Notes: generated by a model not told the origin, from the letters alone. A DNA stretch of 64,000 bases from Rhizorhabdus dicambivorans (GCF_002355275.1 NZ_CP023449.1:2458001-2522000); one strand, 5' to 3'; counted from the stretch's first letter, positions 37,247 through 47,009 are shown. Program-made: numbers and translations.

Positions 37247-38686
37247 ATGAACAAGATCCTGCTGTGGGCCGGCCTGTCGCTATGCGCGGTGCCGCAACTG
37301 GCTCTCGCCCAGGTCCAGTCGATTTCGGCCAGCGACAAGAAGGCGGGGGCGGAGGCACATCCCCAACTCGTCCAGCAGTTCGGCGGGGCGATGAAGGGGC
37401 CTGCGGCGGACTATGTGACGCGGGTGGGGCGCAAGATCGCGGTCCAGTCTGGCCTGTCCAATTCGGAGCGGGACTTCACCGTCACCCTGCTCGATTCCCC
37501 GGTCAACAACGCCTTCGCCATCCCGGGCGGCTATGTCTACGTCACCCGCGGCCTGCTCGCGCTGATGAATGACGAGGCGGAACTGGCCTCGGTGCTGGGC
37601 CATGAGGTCGGCCATGTCGCCGCGCGCCACGGCGCCAAGCGCCAGCAGACCGCCACCATCACCCAGGTGCTTGCCGGGGTCATCGGCGCCGTCGCCGGCA
37701 ATTCGGGGATGGGCAATCTCGTCGGGCGCGGGGCGGGGCTGGGCGCGGACCTGATCACCAAGGGCTTCTCGCGCACCCAGGAATATCAGGCTGACGATCT
37801 CGGCGTCCGCTACCTCTCGACGGCGGGCTATGATCCGCTCGCTTCGTCGGACATGCTCGCCATCCTGGGGGCCCAGGAATCGCTGGAGGCCGGCATCGCA
37901 GGGCGCAAATCCTCCCTGCCGAGCTGGGCCAGCACCCATCCCAACTCGGCCGACCGCGTGAAGCGCGCGCAGGGCAAGGCGCAGGCGACCGGCAGGGCCG
38001 GGAAGGGCAATCGCTCGCGCGATGCCTTGCTGGATGCCGTGGACGGCCTGGTCTGGGGTGATGATCCGGCGAAGGGATTCCTGGAAGGCCAGGAGTTCAA
38101 GCTGCCGAGCCAGCGGCTTGCCTTCACCGTGCCGAAGGGGTTCGCGGTCAACAATGCGGACGATGCCGTCACGATCAGCGCGTCGGGCAGCCAGGCCAGT
38201 TTTTCCGGCGGACGGATCGGAATGGGCGGGCTCGACGATTATATCGGCCAGGTCTTCTCGTCGCTCGGCGGCAACAGCCGGCCCGGCGACATTCGGGGCG
38301 GCCAGGCGAGTGGTGTGGACTTCCGCTACGCCTTCGCCCGGGCCAACAGCAATGCGGGGCAGCTTGACGTCGGCGTGTTCGCCTATCGACCCGACAATGG
38401 ATCGACCGCCTATCATTTCGTGACGCTGACCCGCGCGGGGCAGGGAATCGGCCCGTTCGAGCCGCTGGTCGAAAGCATGCGCCGCATGACCGCCGCCGAG
38501 GCGCAGGGCGTGCGCCCGCTCAAGGTCAAGGTGCTCAAGGTCAAGCCCGGGGAGACCCCCGATACCTTCGCCCGGATGATGGCCTTCCCGGATTCGCCTC
38601 TGGATCGCTTCCTGGTTCTCAACGCGCTTGACCGTGGCGCGAAGCTGACTCCCGGCCAGAGGGTGAAGGTGATTGTGCGGAATTAG
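37247..38686 (+). CDS. M48 family metalloprotease with LysM-like tail (copy 2)
   Basis: 479 residues from ATG 37247, with GGGAGGAA directly upstream. Signal peptide MNKILLWAGLSLCAVPQLALAQ. HEVGHVAARHGAKRQQ and TQEYQADDLGVRYLSTAGYD give the zinc site. The tail (VKPGETPDTFARMMAFPDSP, then LVLNALDRGAKLTPG) matches the LysM-like ending of copy 1. The two genes share the same domain order and close wording of both motifs, so they arose by tandem duplication; their spacing of 79 bases suggests a common transcript. Confidence 0.88.
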   Translation: MNKILLWAGLSLCAVPQLALAQVQSISASDKKAGAEAHPQLVQQFGGAMKGPAADYVTRVGRKIAVQSGLSNSERDFTVTLLDSPVNNAFAIPGGYVYVTRGLLALMNDEAELASVLGHEVGHVAARHGAKRQQTATITQVLAGVIGAVAGNSGMGNLVGRGAGLGADLITKGFSRTQEYQADDLGVRYLSTAGYDPLASSDMLAILGAQESLEAGIAGRKSSLPSWASTHPNSADRVKRAQGKAQATGRAGKGNRSRDALLDAVDGLVWGDDPAKGFLEGQEFKLPSQRLAFTVPKGFAVNNADDAVTISASGSQASFSGGRIGMGGLDDYIGQVFSSLGGNSRPGDIRGGQASGVDFRYAFARANSNAGQLDVGVFAYRPDNGSTAYHFVTLTRAGQGIGPFEPLVESMRRMTAAEAQGVRPLKVKVLKVKPGETPDTFARMMAFPDSPLDRFLVLNALDRGAKLTPGQRVKVIVRN

Positions 38687-38735
38687 GAAAGCGTCACCTC
38701 GGCGGATTTGGAGCCGATGTCTCTCATCTCTCCCG

Positions 38736-38759
38736 GATGCCGGGCTGCGGCGGCATGAC
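38736..38759. repeat. Degenerate solitary arm of the dispersed repeat
   Basis: GATGCCGGGCTGCGGCGGCA plus TGAC matches, with about four changes, the reverse complement of the CGTCATGCCAGCGCAGG-type arm of the repeats at 58318-58413 and 63627-63722. ATGTCTCTC nearby also occurs in those repeats. It lies downstream of the second M48 gene. Confidence 0.45.
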
Positions 38760-38807
38760 GGGATTTGGGCTAGCCGCATTCGAGGCCAATGAGAGGATCG
38801 GAGAGGC

Positions 38808-38883
38808 AAGCGCGTGCAGCGCGTCCGAGCTTATTGCGAGGAAAGCCAAGCAGGGCGGATGCCCTGCGCCGGCGCTTGAGGGC
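38808..38883 (+). repeat. Structured dispersed element, copy 1
   Basis: A short hairpin, then CCGAGCTTATTGCGAGG, AAAGCCAAG and a second hairpin GCAGGGC-GGAT-GCCCTGC (7-base stem), then CGGCG-CTTGAGGGC. The same order recurs at 61638-61710 with different stem bases but the same GGAT loop and flanks. It lies between the M48 gene and the Flp pilin terminator. Not coding; possibly an RNA element or a mobile repeat. Confidence 0.6.
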
Positions 38884-38896
38884 AAAACAAACAACG

Positions 38897-38928
38897 CAAA
38901 AGGGCGGCAGGATCGCTCCCGCCGCCCT
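38897..38928 (-). terminator. Intrinsic terminator of the Flp pilin gene
   Basis: Arms AGGGCGGC (38901-38908) and GCCGCCCT (38921-38928) with a 12-base loop. On the minus strand the stem ends in TTTT and lies about 35 bases after the pilin stop at 38965. Confidence 0.72.
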
Positions 38929-38964
38929 CGAAGCCAGCCTTAAGCCGTTAAAAGGCTTTGGCTC

Positions 38965-39132
38965 TTAGCTAGCCTTCATGTTGTTGGAGACGTTGGTGAA
39001 CGTCTTCTGCAGCTGGTTGCCGAGACTCGTCATCGCGGTGATCGCGGCGACGGCGATGAGGGCGGCGATCAGACCATATTCGATCGCGGTGGCGCCCTTG
39101 TTGTTCTTCAGCAGCTTCGCAATGAACTTCAT
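38965..39132 (-). CDS. flp: Flp family type IVb pilin (subunit 1)
   Basis: 55 residues from ATG 39132. A short basic leader (MKFIAKLLKNNKG) ends at the prepilin cleavage site G-ATAIEYG, giving a mature chain starting ATAIEYGLIAALIAVAAITA with Glu5, the hallmark of Flp/Fap pilins. It is the polymer of a Tad pilus used for surface adhesion. It sits with a second, divergent-sequence pilin at 39268-39453; the cpaF motor lies 12 kb away. Confidence 0.92.
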   Translation of the reverse strand: MKFIAKLLKNNKGATAIEYGLIAALIAVAAITAMTSLGNQLQKTFTNVSNNMKAS

Positions 39133-39267
39133 AACTCTTACTCCCACTTCCCGATTGCGGGTGGTGTCTCCGGCCCGGCTGGCCCTTCAACCGTGCGGCC
39201 AACATCTGCACCTTAGCGGGGCAGTTACTGTTAATTCGTTAATGCCGCCGGTGCGGCGATAATAAGA

Positions 39268-39453
39268 TCAGAGCGAGGTGACCTTTTCGGCGATATCGTT
39301 CCAGCGCGCCTGGACGGAACTGCCCAGCGTCGCGATCGCGCCCATCACGGCAAGGAAAACCAGGGAAAGGATCAGGCCATATTCAACGGCGCTGGCACCT
39401 CTCCGGTCGCTGATCAGTGCGCGCAGGCGCGCGCCGCGACGTTCTTTTCTCAT
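39268..39453 (-). CDS. Flp family type IVb pilin-like protein (subunit 2)
   Basis: 61 residues from ATG 39453. Leader MRKERRGARLRALISDRRG, then ASAVEYGLILSLVFLAVMGA with Glu at mature position 5. The hydrophobic segment is shorter and the rest of the protein (TLGSSVQARWNDIAEKVTSL) has more charge than copy 1. It may be a minor pilin. Same strand and orientation as copy 1, separated by about 135 bases. Confidence 0.85.
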   Translation of the reverse strand: MRKERRGARLRALISDRRGASAVEYGLILSLVFLAVMGAIATLGSSVQARWNDIAEKVTSL

Positions 39454-39556
39454 CCCACTACCCCGTGTGCGACCGGGCGTCCCCAAATCGCTTTGCTCTG
39501 CAGAGACTTATTTCGTACCCGTCGCGGATTAAGAAACCCCTAAGGGCCTCATACCA

Positions 39557-39964
39557 ATGGATAAGGGAAAGCCCCTAATCGTCGTCGCAGCGGCGTTGAT
39601 CGATGGCGACGGGCGGGTGCTGGTGCAACAAAGGCCGCAAGGCAAGGCCATGGCGGGCCTCTGGGAATTCCCGGGCGGCAAGGTGGAGGAAGACGAGCTT
39701 CCCGAGGCCGCGCTGATCCGCGAACTGCGCGAGGAACTGGGCATCGATGTCGAGAAGGCCTGCTTGGCGCCGGCCTGCTTCGCCAGCGAATCGCTGGGTG
39801 AGCGGCACATGATCCTGCTCGTCTATATATGCCGCAAATGGCGCGGCATTCCGCAAGCGCTGGAGGCACCGGCGATCAGGTGGGTCCGGCCGCTGGATCT
39901 TCACGGCCTGGACATGCCGCCCGCGGACAAGCCGCTGATCGGCCTGCTCGACGCGCTTATCTGA
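39557..39964 (+). CDS. mutT: MutT-type Nudix (deoxy)nucleoside triphosphate pyrophosphohydrolase
   Basis: 135 residues. The Nudix box GGKVEEDELPEAALIREL plus REELGI is complete, with the GLWEFPGGK strand before it and RWVRPLDLHGLDMPPADKPL at the end. It removes 8-oxo-dGTP from the nucleotide pool and prevents A-C transversions. It slightly overlaps the convergent TPR gene at its 3' end. Confidence 0.93.
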   Translation: MDKGKPLIVVAAALIDGDGRVLVQQRPQGKAMAGLWEFPGGKVEEDELPEAALIRELREELGIDVEKACLAPACFASESLGERHMILLVYICRKWRGIPQALEAPAIRWVRPLDLHGLDMPPADKPLIGLLDALI

Positions 39965-40919
39965 TTTCGGCCAAGCCCATGTGCACGCCGCGTATCTTCC
40001 CGGCGGCGATGTCGGTCAGCAGGTCCAGCACCGGACCTGGGTCGATCCCCGGCGACAGTTCGAACACCAGTGCCGAACCGCATGGTTCCAGGCGGAGGCG
40101 GACGTTGCGGAAGCGTCGGGCAAGCATCTCCAGTGCTTCGGCCTGGCCGGAAAAGACCAGCGCGTCGTCGCCGATCCTTTCCCGGCAAGGCTGGATGCTG
40201 GCGGCGGTCCGCTGCGCGGGGCCGGCGATGCCGCCATATACCGCCTGCAATCGCTGCATCCCGTCGAACGCGGCGGTGCGGAGCCGGTCGGCGCCGGGGT
40301 CGTTCGACCGGCTGGCGCCCTCTATCACCTGGCGGAGCAAGGAGGCCGCCGCCTCGACGGTGGCGCCGTCGCCGCGTGATCGCGATGGCAGCACCATCAG
40401 CTCCGCCATCGGGATCAGCGTGCTCAGGGTGGTGAGCGCTGTCGGCCCCAGGCGGGCGGATCGGATGCGATAGGCCTGCTGATAGGCATCGTCGGCCCAG
40501 CGTTGCGGATCGTCAGGATGCGCCAGCCGCTCGACCTCGGCGCGGCGTACCATCGCGGTCGCCACTTCGGGATCGTCGCGGCCCAGTGCCTGTCGATAGG
40601 CCTCGATCGCCCGGCCGAAATGGTCGATCGCCCTTGCTGTCATCGCATGTTCCAGCGTCGGAGCGGCGGCGAACAGCCCGATCGCGAAGGCCTCGATCAG
40701 ATCGGCCCGCGCCCGTCCGTCGCGCGTCGCGGCGATCCGGCGGGCCAGGGCTTGCTCTGCGTCGGTCATCCGGCCGCGCCGGGCGAGATCGACCTCGCGC
40801 GCCACCATTCGCACGGCGCGTGCCTGCGTAAGCGGTTCGGGCGTGGCCGCCGGCGCAGGAGGGCAGGCGACCAGGCCCGTTGCGATCGCTGCGAGGATGA
40901 TCCGGCGACGCGGGCACAT
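39957..40919 (-). CDS. Secreted TPR-like protein of unknown function
   Basis: 320 residues from ATG 40919. A signal peptide ends near APAATPEP. The rest is alpha-helical with repeated A-x3-G/A pairs (YRQALGRDDPEVATAM, WADDAYQQAYRIRSARLGP) that read like tetratricopeptide helices, and a C-terminal alpha/beta region (ALVFSGQAEALEMLARRFRN, then LRLEPCGSALVFELSP). The family is not recognised. It lies 5 bases downstream of yceI and may be co-transcribed with it. Confidence 0.6.
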   Translation of the reverse strand: MCPRRRIILAAIATGLVACPPAPAATPEPLTQARAVRMVAREVDLARRGRMTDAEQALARRIAATRDGRARADLIEAFAIGLFAAAPTLEHAMTARAIDHFGRAIEAYRQALGRDDPEVATAMVRRAEVERLAHPDDPQRWADDAYQQAYRIRSARLGPTALTTLSTLIPMAELMVLPSRSRGDGATVEAAASLLRQVIEGASRSNDPGADRLRTAAFDGMQRLQAVYGGIAGPAQRTAASIQPCRERIGDDALVFSGQAEALEMLARRFRNVRLRLEPCGSALVFELSPGIDPGPVLDLLTDIAAGKIRGVHMGLAEIR

Positions 40920-40924
40920 GACGC

Positions 40925-41548
40925 TCAGCCCTCCGGTTTTTCGAAGGCCACGCTGATCTGGAGGGGGACGCTGTCCGGAACCAGCGGGATGCCGTAGCTT
41001 ACCCCGAAATCGCTGCGCCGGATCGTGGTCGTCGCATCGAAGCCGATGGTCCGCTTGCCCATCATCGTGCCGGCGCCGACGAACACCGCGTCGAGCACCA
41101 CCGGCCTGGTGATCCCCTTGATCGTCAGGTTGCCGCTGATCCGCGCCCGCTTGCCCGAGGGGCGCACCGACGTCGCCTCGAAACGGGCTGCGGGATATCT
41201 GGCTGCGTCGAAGAAATCGGCATTCTTCAGATGCTCGTCCAGCTTGGCGGAGGTGGTGGTGATCCCGCTTATCGGGATATCGATTACCACATTGGCCTTT
41301 GCCGGCGCTCTGGGATCGATCGTCATCGATCCGCGCACGTTGCCGAAGATTCCGCGATAGGTGCTGAAGCCGAGGTGGTTGACGGTGAAGGCGACCTGGC
41401 TGTGGTCCGGATCGACCGTATAGGTGCCGGCGGCCACCCTCCTCACATCGGCCGTCCCCGGCGGGGCCTTCGGCAAATCCTGGGCCAGGACGACGGATGC
41501 ACCCAGCGAAAGGGGCAGGGCCAGGGCAAGCGTGGTGCGGTTCATCAT
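40925..41548 (-). CDS. yceI: YceI family periplasmic protein
   Basis: 207 residues with a signal peptide (LALALPLSLGASVVLAQ). The lipocalin-like fold of YceI is seen in YTVDPDHSQVAFTVNHLG, FSTYRGIFGNVRGSMTID, then SAKLDEHLKNADFFDAARYP and ATTTIRRSDFGVSYGIP. YceI proteins bind polyisoprenoid chains in the periplasm; the ligand here is not known. Confidence 0.92.
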   Translation of the reverse strand: MMNRTTLALALPLSLGASVVLAQDLPKAPPGTADVRRVAAGTYTVDPDHSQVAFTVNHLGFSTYRGIFGNVRGSMTIDPRAPAKANVVIDIPISGITTTSAKLDEHLKNADFFDAARYPAARFEATSVRPSGKRARISGNLTIKGITRPVVLDAVFVGAGTMMGKRTIGFDATTTIRRSDFGVSYGIPLVPDSVPLQISVAFEKPEG

Positions 41549-41561
41549 CGTCTCCCGACAT

Positions 41562-41592
41562 GAGAAAGGCGGCAGACTAGCGCCTGCCGCCC
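41562..41592 (-). terminator. Terminator-like hairpin after ilvC
   Basis: Arms GGCGGCAG (41568-41575) and CTGCCGCC (41584-41591) are perfect. On the minus strand, downstream of the ilvC stop (41645), the stem is followed by TTTCTC. Confidence 0.6.
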
Positions 41593-41608
41593 TCTCAACA
41601 ACCGCCGG

Positions 41609-41631
41609 TACCGAAACGTTGCGTTTCGGTA
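41609..41631 (-). terminator. Perfect 10-bp hairpin just downstream of ilvC
   Basis: TACCGAAACG (41609-41618) and CGTTTCGGTA (41622-41631) form a perfect 10-base stem with a TTG loop. It lies 14 bases past the ilvC stop and before the terminator-like hairpin; there is no U-run after it. It may protect the mRNA end or act with the second hairpin. Confidence 0.5.
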
Positions 41632-41644
41632 TGGCTGACGCCGC

Positions 41645-42739
<1,095 letters not shown>

Positions 42740-42786
42740 CTAACGGGCGCGGACGCGTCCGTCGAGCCTGCTTTATCCTATGGCGC

Positions 42787-43302
42787 CTAAAGCGCCTCTT
42801 TGCCCCGCACGATCGCGGCGACCCCGGTGCGGGCGACCTCGACCAGCCCTACCTCGCGCATCAGCTCGAGGAACTTGTCTATCTTGTCGCTGCCGCCGGT
42901 CACCTCGAAGATGAAGCTGGAGATGGTCGAGTCGACCACGCGGGCGCGATAGACCTCCGCCAGGCGCAGCGCCTCGATGCGGTGGTCCCCGGTGCCCACC
43001 ACCTTGACCAGCGCCAGCTCGCGTTCGACATGCGGGCCCAGCACCGACAGGTCGGTGACCTTGTGGACCGGCACCAGCCGGTCGAGCTGCGCCACCACCT
43101 GCTCGATCACCTCGGGCGTGCCGGTGGTGACGATGGTGATGCGGCTTATCTTCTCGTCCTCGGTGACGTCGGCCACCGTCAGGCTGTCGATATTGTAGCC
43201 GCGCGCCGAGAACAGGCCGGCAATCCGGGCGAGGATGCCCGATTCATTGTCCACGGTCACGGACAGCGTGTGCCGCTCGGTGGCTTCCTGGGTGATGTGC
43301 AT
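42787..43302 (-). CDS. ilvN: Acetolactate synthase small (regulatory) subunit
   Basis: 171 residues. ERHTLSVTVDNESGILARIA, GLFSARGYNIDSLTVADV and a second ACT-like domain (ALVKVVGTGDHRIEALRLAE) match IlvH/IlvN. It binds valine and adjusts the activity of the large subunit. It lies 41 bases after ilvB. Confidence 0.96.
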   Translation of the reverse strand: MHITQEATERHTLSVTVDNESGILARIAGLFSARGYNIDSLTVADVTEDEKISRITIVTTGTPEVIEQVVAQLDRLVPVHKVTDLSVLGPHVERELALVKVVGTGDHRIEALRLAEVYRARVVDSTISSFIFEVTGGSDKIDKFLELMREVGLVEVARTGVAAIVRGKEAL

Positions 43303-43343
43303 GTGTGTCTCTGCTCTGAAGGGGATGGGGAGGGCGGTGGCGC

Positions 43344-45098
43344 TCAGACGAGCGCCTTGGCCTCGTCGTCCATCTCGCCGACCACCTCGTCGGGCTCTAG
43401 GATCATGTCGGTGTGCGCCGCGCCGCTCGGGATCATCGGGAAGCAGTTGGCGAGCTTCGCCACCTTGCAGTCGACCATCACCGGCCCGTCATGCGCCAGC
43501 ATCGCGGCGATGCCGGCTTCCAGGTCGGCCGGGTTCTCGATGCAGATGCCCTTCCAGCCATAGGCCTCGGCCAGTTTCACGAAATCGGGAAGCGCGTCGC
43601 TGTAGCTTTCCGAATAGCGCCCGGCATAGGTCAGATCCTGCCACTGGCGGACCATGCCCATATATTCGTTATTGAGGATGAAGACCTTCACCGGCAGGCG
43701 ATATTGGGTCGCCGTGCCGAGTTCCTGGATGTTCATCTGGATCGAGGCTTCGCCGGCGATGTCGATCACCAGCGCCTTGGGATTGCCCAGCTGCGCGCCG
43801 ATCGCGGCCGGCAGGCCATAGCCCATCGTGCCGAGCCCGCCCGACGTCAGCCATTTGTTGGGCGCGTCGAAGTCGAAATGCTGCGCGGCCCACATCTGGT
43901 GCTGGCCCACCTCGGTGGTGATGATCGGCTTCTTGGCATGGGTTGCCTCCCACAGCTTGCGGATCGCGAGCTGGGGCATGATCTCCTTTGTCGAGGCCGG
44001 ATAGCGCAGCGACTGGCGCGCGCGCCATTCTACGATCCGTTCGAACCAGGGCTTCATGTCTTGCGGGCGGTGCTGGCGCGCCTTCCACAGCTTGATCATG
44101 TCCTCGATCGCCCGGCCGACATCGCCGACGATGCCCAGGTCGACCCGCACTGTCTTGTTGATCGACGAGCGGTCGATATCGATGTGGATTTTCTTCGAAT
44201 GCGGCGCGAAGGCGTCGAGGCGCCCGGTCACGCGATCGTCGAAGCGCGCGCCCAGGCAGACGATCAGGTCGGCCTGGTTCATCGCCATATTGGCTTCGTA
44301 GGTGCCGTGCATGCCCAGCATGCCCAGCCATTGCGGATCGGACGCCGGGAAGGCGCCAAGGCCCATCAGCGTGGATGTCACCGGCGCGCCGGTGATACGC
44401 GCCAGGTCGCGCAGCAGCTGGCTGGCGATCGGGCCCGAATTGATGATGCCGCCGCCGGTGTAGAGGATCGGCCGTTCGGCCGCCGCTATCATCTCCACCG
44501 CCGCCTCGATCAGCGCGGTCTCGGCCTTCACCTGCGGTTTGTAGCCCTTGTGCGGCAGCGCCTGGATGGTCGGCTTGCGATAGGTCGCTGTCGCCACCTG
44601 GACGTTCTTGGGCAGGTCGACCACCACCGGGCCGGGGCGGCCCGATGTGGCGATGTGGAACGCTTCATGGATCACGTCGCCCAGCTTGGCCGGATCCTTC
44701 ACCAGGTAATTATGCTTGGTGCAGTGACGGGTGATGCCCACCGTGTCGCATTCCTGGAAGGCATCGGTGCCGATCAGCGGGGTGCCCACCTGGCCGGTCA
44801 GGATCACCAGCGGGATCGAATCCATCAGCGCGTCGGCGATGCCGGTCACCGCATTGGTGGCGCCGGGGCCCGATGTCACCAGCACCACGCCGGGCTTGCC
44901 GGTCGAACGGGCATAGCCCTCCGCCGCGTGCACGGCGCCGGCCTCGTGCCGCACCAATATGTGGCGGATGCGCTTCTGCTTGAAGATCGCGTCATAGATC
45001 GGAAGGACGGCGCCGCCGGGATAGCCGAAGACGACCTCCACACCCAGGTCGTTCAGCGCCTGGATCAAGATATCGGCCCCACTTATCTCGGCAGTCAT
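43344..45098 (-). CDS. ilvB: Acetolactate synthase large subunit
   Basis: 584 residues from ATG 45098 with AGAGGAAA upstream (45158 is an in-frame alternative without support). FGYPGGAVLPIYDAIF, HEAGAVHAAEGYARSTGKPG with the cofactor Glu, SGPGATN, and DIAGEASIQMNIQELGTA with the TPP-binding signature identify the catalytic subunit. It condenses two pyruvates or pyruvate with 2-oxobutyrate. It heads the ilvB-ilvN-ilvC unit. Confidence 0.96.
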   Translation of the reverse strand: MTAEISGADILIQALNDLGVEVVFGYPGGAVLPIYDAIFKQKRIRHILVRHEAGAVHAAEGYARSTGKPGVVLVTSGPGATNAVTGIADALMDSIPLVILTGQVGTPLIGTDAFQECDTVGITRHCTKHNYLVKDPAKLGDVIHEAFHIATSGRPGPVVVDLPKNVQVATATYRKPTIQALPHKGYKPQVKAETALIEAAVEMIAAAERPILYTGGGIINSGPIASQLLRDLARITGAPVTSTLMGLGAFPASDPQWLGMLGMHGTYEANMAMNQADLIVCLGARFDDRVTGRLDAFAPHSKKIHIDIDRSSINKTVRVDLGIVGDVGRAIEDMIKLWKARQHRPQDMKPWFERIVEWRARQSLRYPASTKEIMPQLAIRKLWEATHAKKPIITTEVGQHQMWAAQHFDFDAPNKWLTSGGLGTMGYGLPAAIGAQLGNPKALVIDIAGEASIQMNIQELGTATQYRLPVKVFILNNEYMGMVRQWQDLTYAGRYSESYSDALPDFVKLAEAYGWKGICIENPADLEAGIAAMLAHDGPVMVDCKVAKLANCFPMIPSGAAHTDMILEPDEVVGEMDDEAKALV

Positions 45099-45144
45099 GG
45101 TCTTTTCCTCTTGTGCGCCGCAGCGCCTGTGTGAAGCGGCGTGC

Positions 45145-45171
45145 CCTATAGGTAACAAATTATGCTGTCAA
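45145..45171 (-). promoter_or_regulatory. Candidate sigma-70 type promoter for ilvB
   Basis: On the minus strand TTGACA (45171-45166) is followed after 15 bases by TATAGG (45150-45145). The -35 hexamer overlaps the last codons and stop of miaA. The leader to ilvB would be about 40 bases, too short for a classical attenuator. The 15-base spacer is shorter than optimal. Confidence 0.45.
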
Positions 45172-46107
45172 CGTCTCATTATGTAATTTAATTGCGATAA
45201 GACTGGTCGTATTGTCATTGAGTTGCGTCTTGCAGCGACTCCACTCTGCTGGAAGCTGGTGACGAAACCAGGTGTACTGCCGCTTGGCATATTGGCGGGT
45301 GGCCGCCTGAGCGCGGGCCATCATCTCGTCGCGGCTGATCAACCCGGCGCGCCAGGCGGCGATTTCCGGCACGCCGATCGCGCGCATCGCCGGCAGCGCG
45401 GGGTCCAGGCCGCGCGCGTACAACGCCTCGACCTCTTCGACCGCGCCCTGCTCCAGCATCATCGAGAATCTGGCGTCGCAGCGCGCTCGCAGCCAGTCGC
45501 GAGGGGGCAACAGGATTTCGGCTGCGATGCGCACCTCGCTGGCGATTCCACCGGTCAGCTCGCCCTGCCAGTCGGAGAGGGAACGACCCGTCGACCGGAT
45601 GACCTCCAGCGCGCGCGCGATGCGGGTGGTGTCCTGCGGCCGCAGATGGCCCATCGACGGGTCCTCTGCGGCAAGGGCCGCGTGCGCGGCCTCGACCGGC
45701 AGGGCGCGCACCGCGGCGCGGATCTCCGGATCGATCTCGGGTACCGGGGCGATTCCGAAGATCAGGGTGCGCAGATAGAGCCCGGTACCGCCGACCAGGA
45801 TCGGCAGCCGGCCCGCTGCATGCGCCTTGGCGATCTCGTCGCGGGCATCGGCCGCCCAGTCGGCTGCGCTGCACGCGGTCGCGGCGTCGCGATAGCCGAA
45901 CAACCGGTGCGGCGCGCGTGCCTCCTCTGCGGCGTCGGGCCGGGCGCTCAGCACCCGCAGGTCGGCATAGACCTGGCTAGCGTCGGCGTTGATGACGATG
46001 CCGCCGGTCTTCTCGGCAAGGCGGACCGCCAATGCGGACTTGCCGCTGGCGGTCGGCCCCGCAATAAGCGCGACCGGATTCTTCGACGGAGACTGGCCCT
46101 TGTTCAT
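45160..46107 (-). CDS. miaA: tRNA dimethylallyltransferase
   Basis: 315 residues from ATG 46107. The P-loop [20 protein letters not shown] (17-24 for GPTASGKS) is followed by [38 protein letters not shown], and [20 protein letters not shown] and [15 protein letters not shown]. It modifies A37 of tRNAs reading UNN codons. Its start codon overlaps the divergent serB start by 8 bases. The last ~30 residues are AT-rich and weakly conserved. Confidence 0.95.
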   Translation of the reverse strand: MNKGQSPSKNPVALIAGPTASGKSALAVRLAEKTGGIVINADASQVYADLRVLSARPDAAEEARAPHRLFGYRDAATACSAADWAADARDEIAKAHAAGRLPILVGGTGLYLRTLIFGIAPVPEIDPEIRAAVRALPVEAAHAALAAEDPSMGHLRPQDTTRIARALEVIRSTGRSLSDWQGELTGGIASEVRIAAEILLPPRDWLRARCDARFSMMLEQGAVEEVEALYARGLDPALPAMRAIGVPEIAAWRAGLISRDEMMARAQAATRQYAKRQYTWFRHQLPAEWSRCKTQLNDNTTSLIAIKLHNETLTA

Positions 46108-46975
46108 CGCGACGCTGATAGCACCCGACACGCTGTCCGAGGACAATGTTTCGCACGTCGAAGAGGTGCTCAGGACAGCCGGCGCCTCGATCGTCACCCG
46201 GAACTGGATCGAGGAGGGGGTGGCCTGCGATATCGAATATGAGGCCGCCTCCTCGCTGAAAAGCTGGGTGGATGGCACCTATTCGGGCTTCGATGTCGTC
46301 ATCCAGCCCAAGCAGGGCCGCCGCAAGCAGATGCTCGTCGCCGATATGGATTCGACGATGATCACGATCGAATGCATCGACGAGCTTGCCGATTATGCCG
46401 GGATCAAGCCGCAGATCGCCGACATCACCGAGCGGGCGATGCGCGGCGAACTCGATTTCGAAGGCGCGCTCGACGCGCGGGTGGCGCTGCTCAAGGGGCT
46501 GGACGTTGGCGTGATCGACCGCTGCCACGCGGAACGCGTCGTCATCATGGCCGGCGCTCGCGAACTGGTGCGGACGATGCGCGCCAACGGCGCCGACTGC
46601 TATCTGGTCTCGGGCGGCTTCACCGTCTTCGCCGATCGCGTCGCGGAGGAGATCGGCTTCACCAGTGCGCTTTCCAACACGCTGGAATTCGACGATGGCA
46701 AGCTGTCGGGCACCGTGGCCCGCCCGATCATCGGCGCGGCGGCCAAGCGCGAGACGCTGCTTGCCGAGGCCCAGGCGCATGGGCTTTCACCCGCGCAATG
46801 TCTCGCGGTCGGCGATGGCGCCAACGACATCCCGATGATCGAGGTGGCCGGGCTCGGGGTTGCCTATCGCGCCAAGCCGAAGACGGCCGCTGCCGCCGGG
46901 GCCCGGATCGATCATGGCGATCTCACTGCGCTGCTTTATGCGCAGGGATATGCGAGGAAGGATTGGGTGGTCTGA
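46100..46975 (+). CDS. serB: Phosphoserine phosphatase
   Basis: 291 residues from the TTG at 46100, chosen because GGAG lies 8 bases upstream and the translation [20 protein letters not shown] begins the family's ACT-like N-terminal domain. The HAD core has the DMDST motif (Asp82, Asp84), [19 protein letters not shown] and a [20 protein letters not shown] block. It makes serine from phosphoserine. The start overlaps miaA head to head. Confidence 0.92.
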   Translation: MFIATLIAPDTLSEDNVSHVEEVLRTAGASIVTRNWIEEGVACDIEYEAASSLKSWVDGTYSGFDVVIQPKQGRRKQMLVADMDSTMITIECIDELADYAGIKPQIADITERAMRGELDFEGALDARVALLKGLDVGVIDRCHAERVVIMAGARELVRTMRANGADCYLVSGGFTVFADRVAEEIGFTSALSNTLEFDDGKLSGTVARPIIGAAAKRETLLAEAQAHGLSPAQCLAVGDGANDIPMIEVAGLGVAYRAKPKTAAAAGARIDHGDLTALLYAQGYARKDWVV

Positions 46976-47009
46976 CCATCCAGGCCGGAATGAGGATCGA
47001 GGGGGGACG

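Noticed and set aside
38808-38883. GAGGAAAG in the dispersed element resembles the start of RNase P RNA
   Set aside because: Only that short motif agrees; the total length, the other conserved regions and the presence of two copies rule out rnpB.
39957-41561. Apparent 534-residue fusion of a YceI-like and a TPR-like protein
   Set aside because: The N-terminal part of this frame is out of frame with yceI; the real genes are yceI (40925-41548) and the TPR gene starting at 40919.
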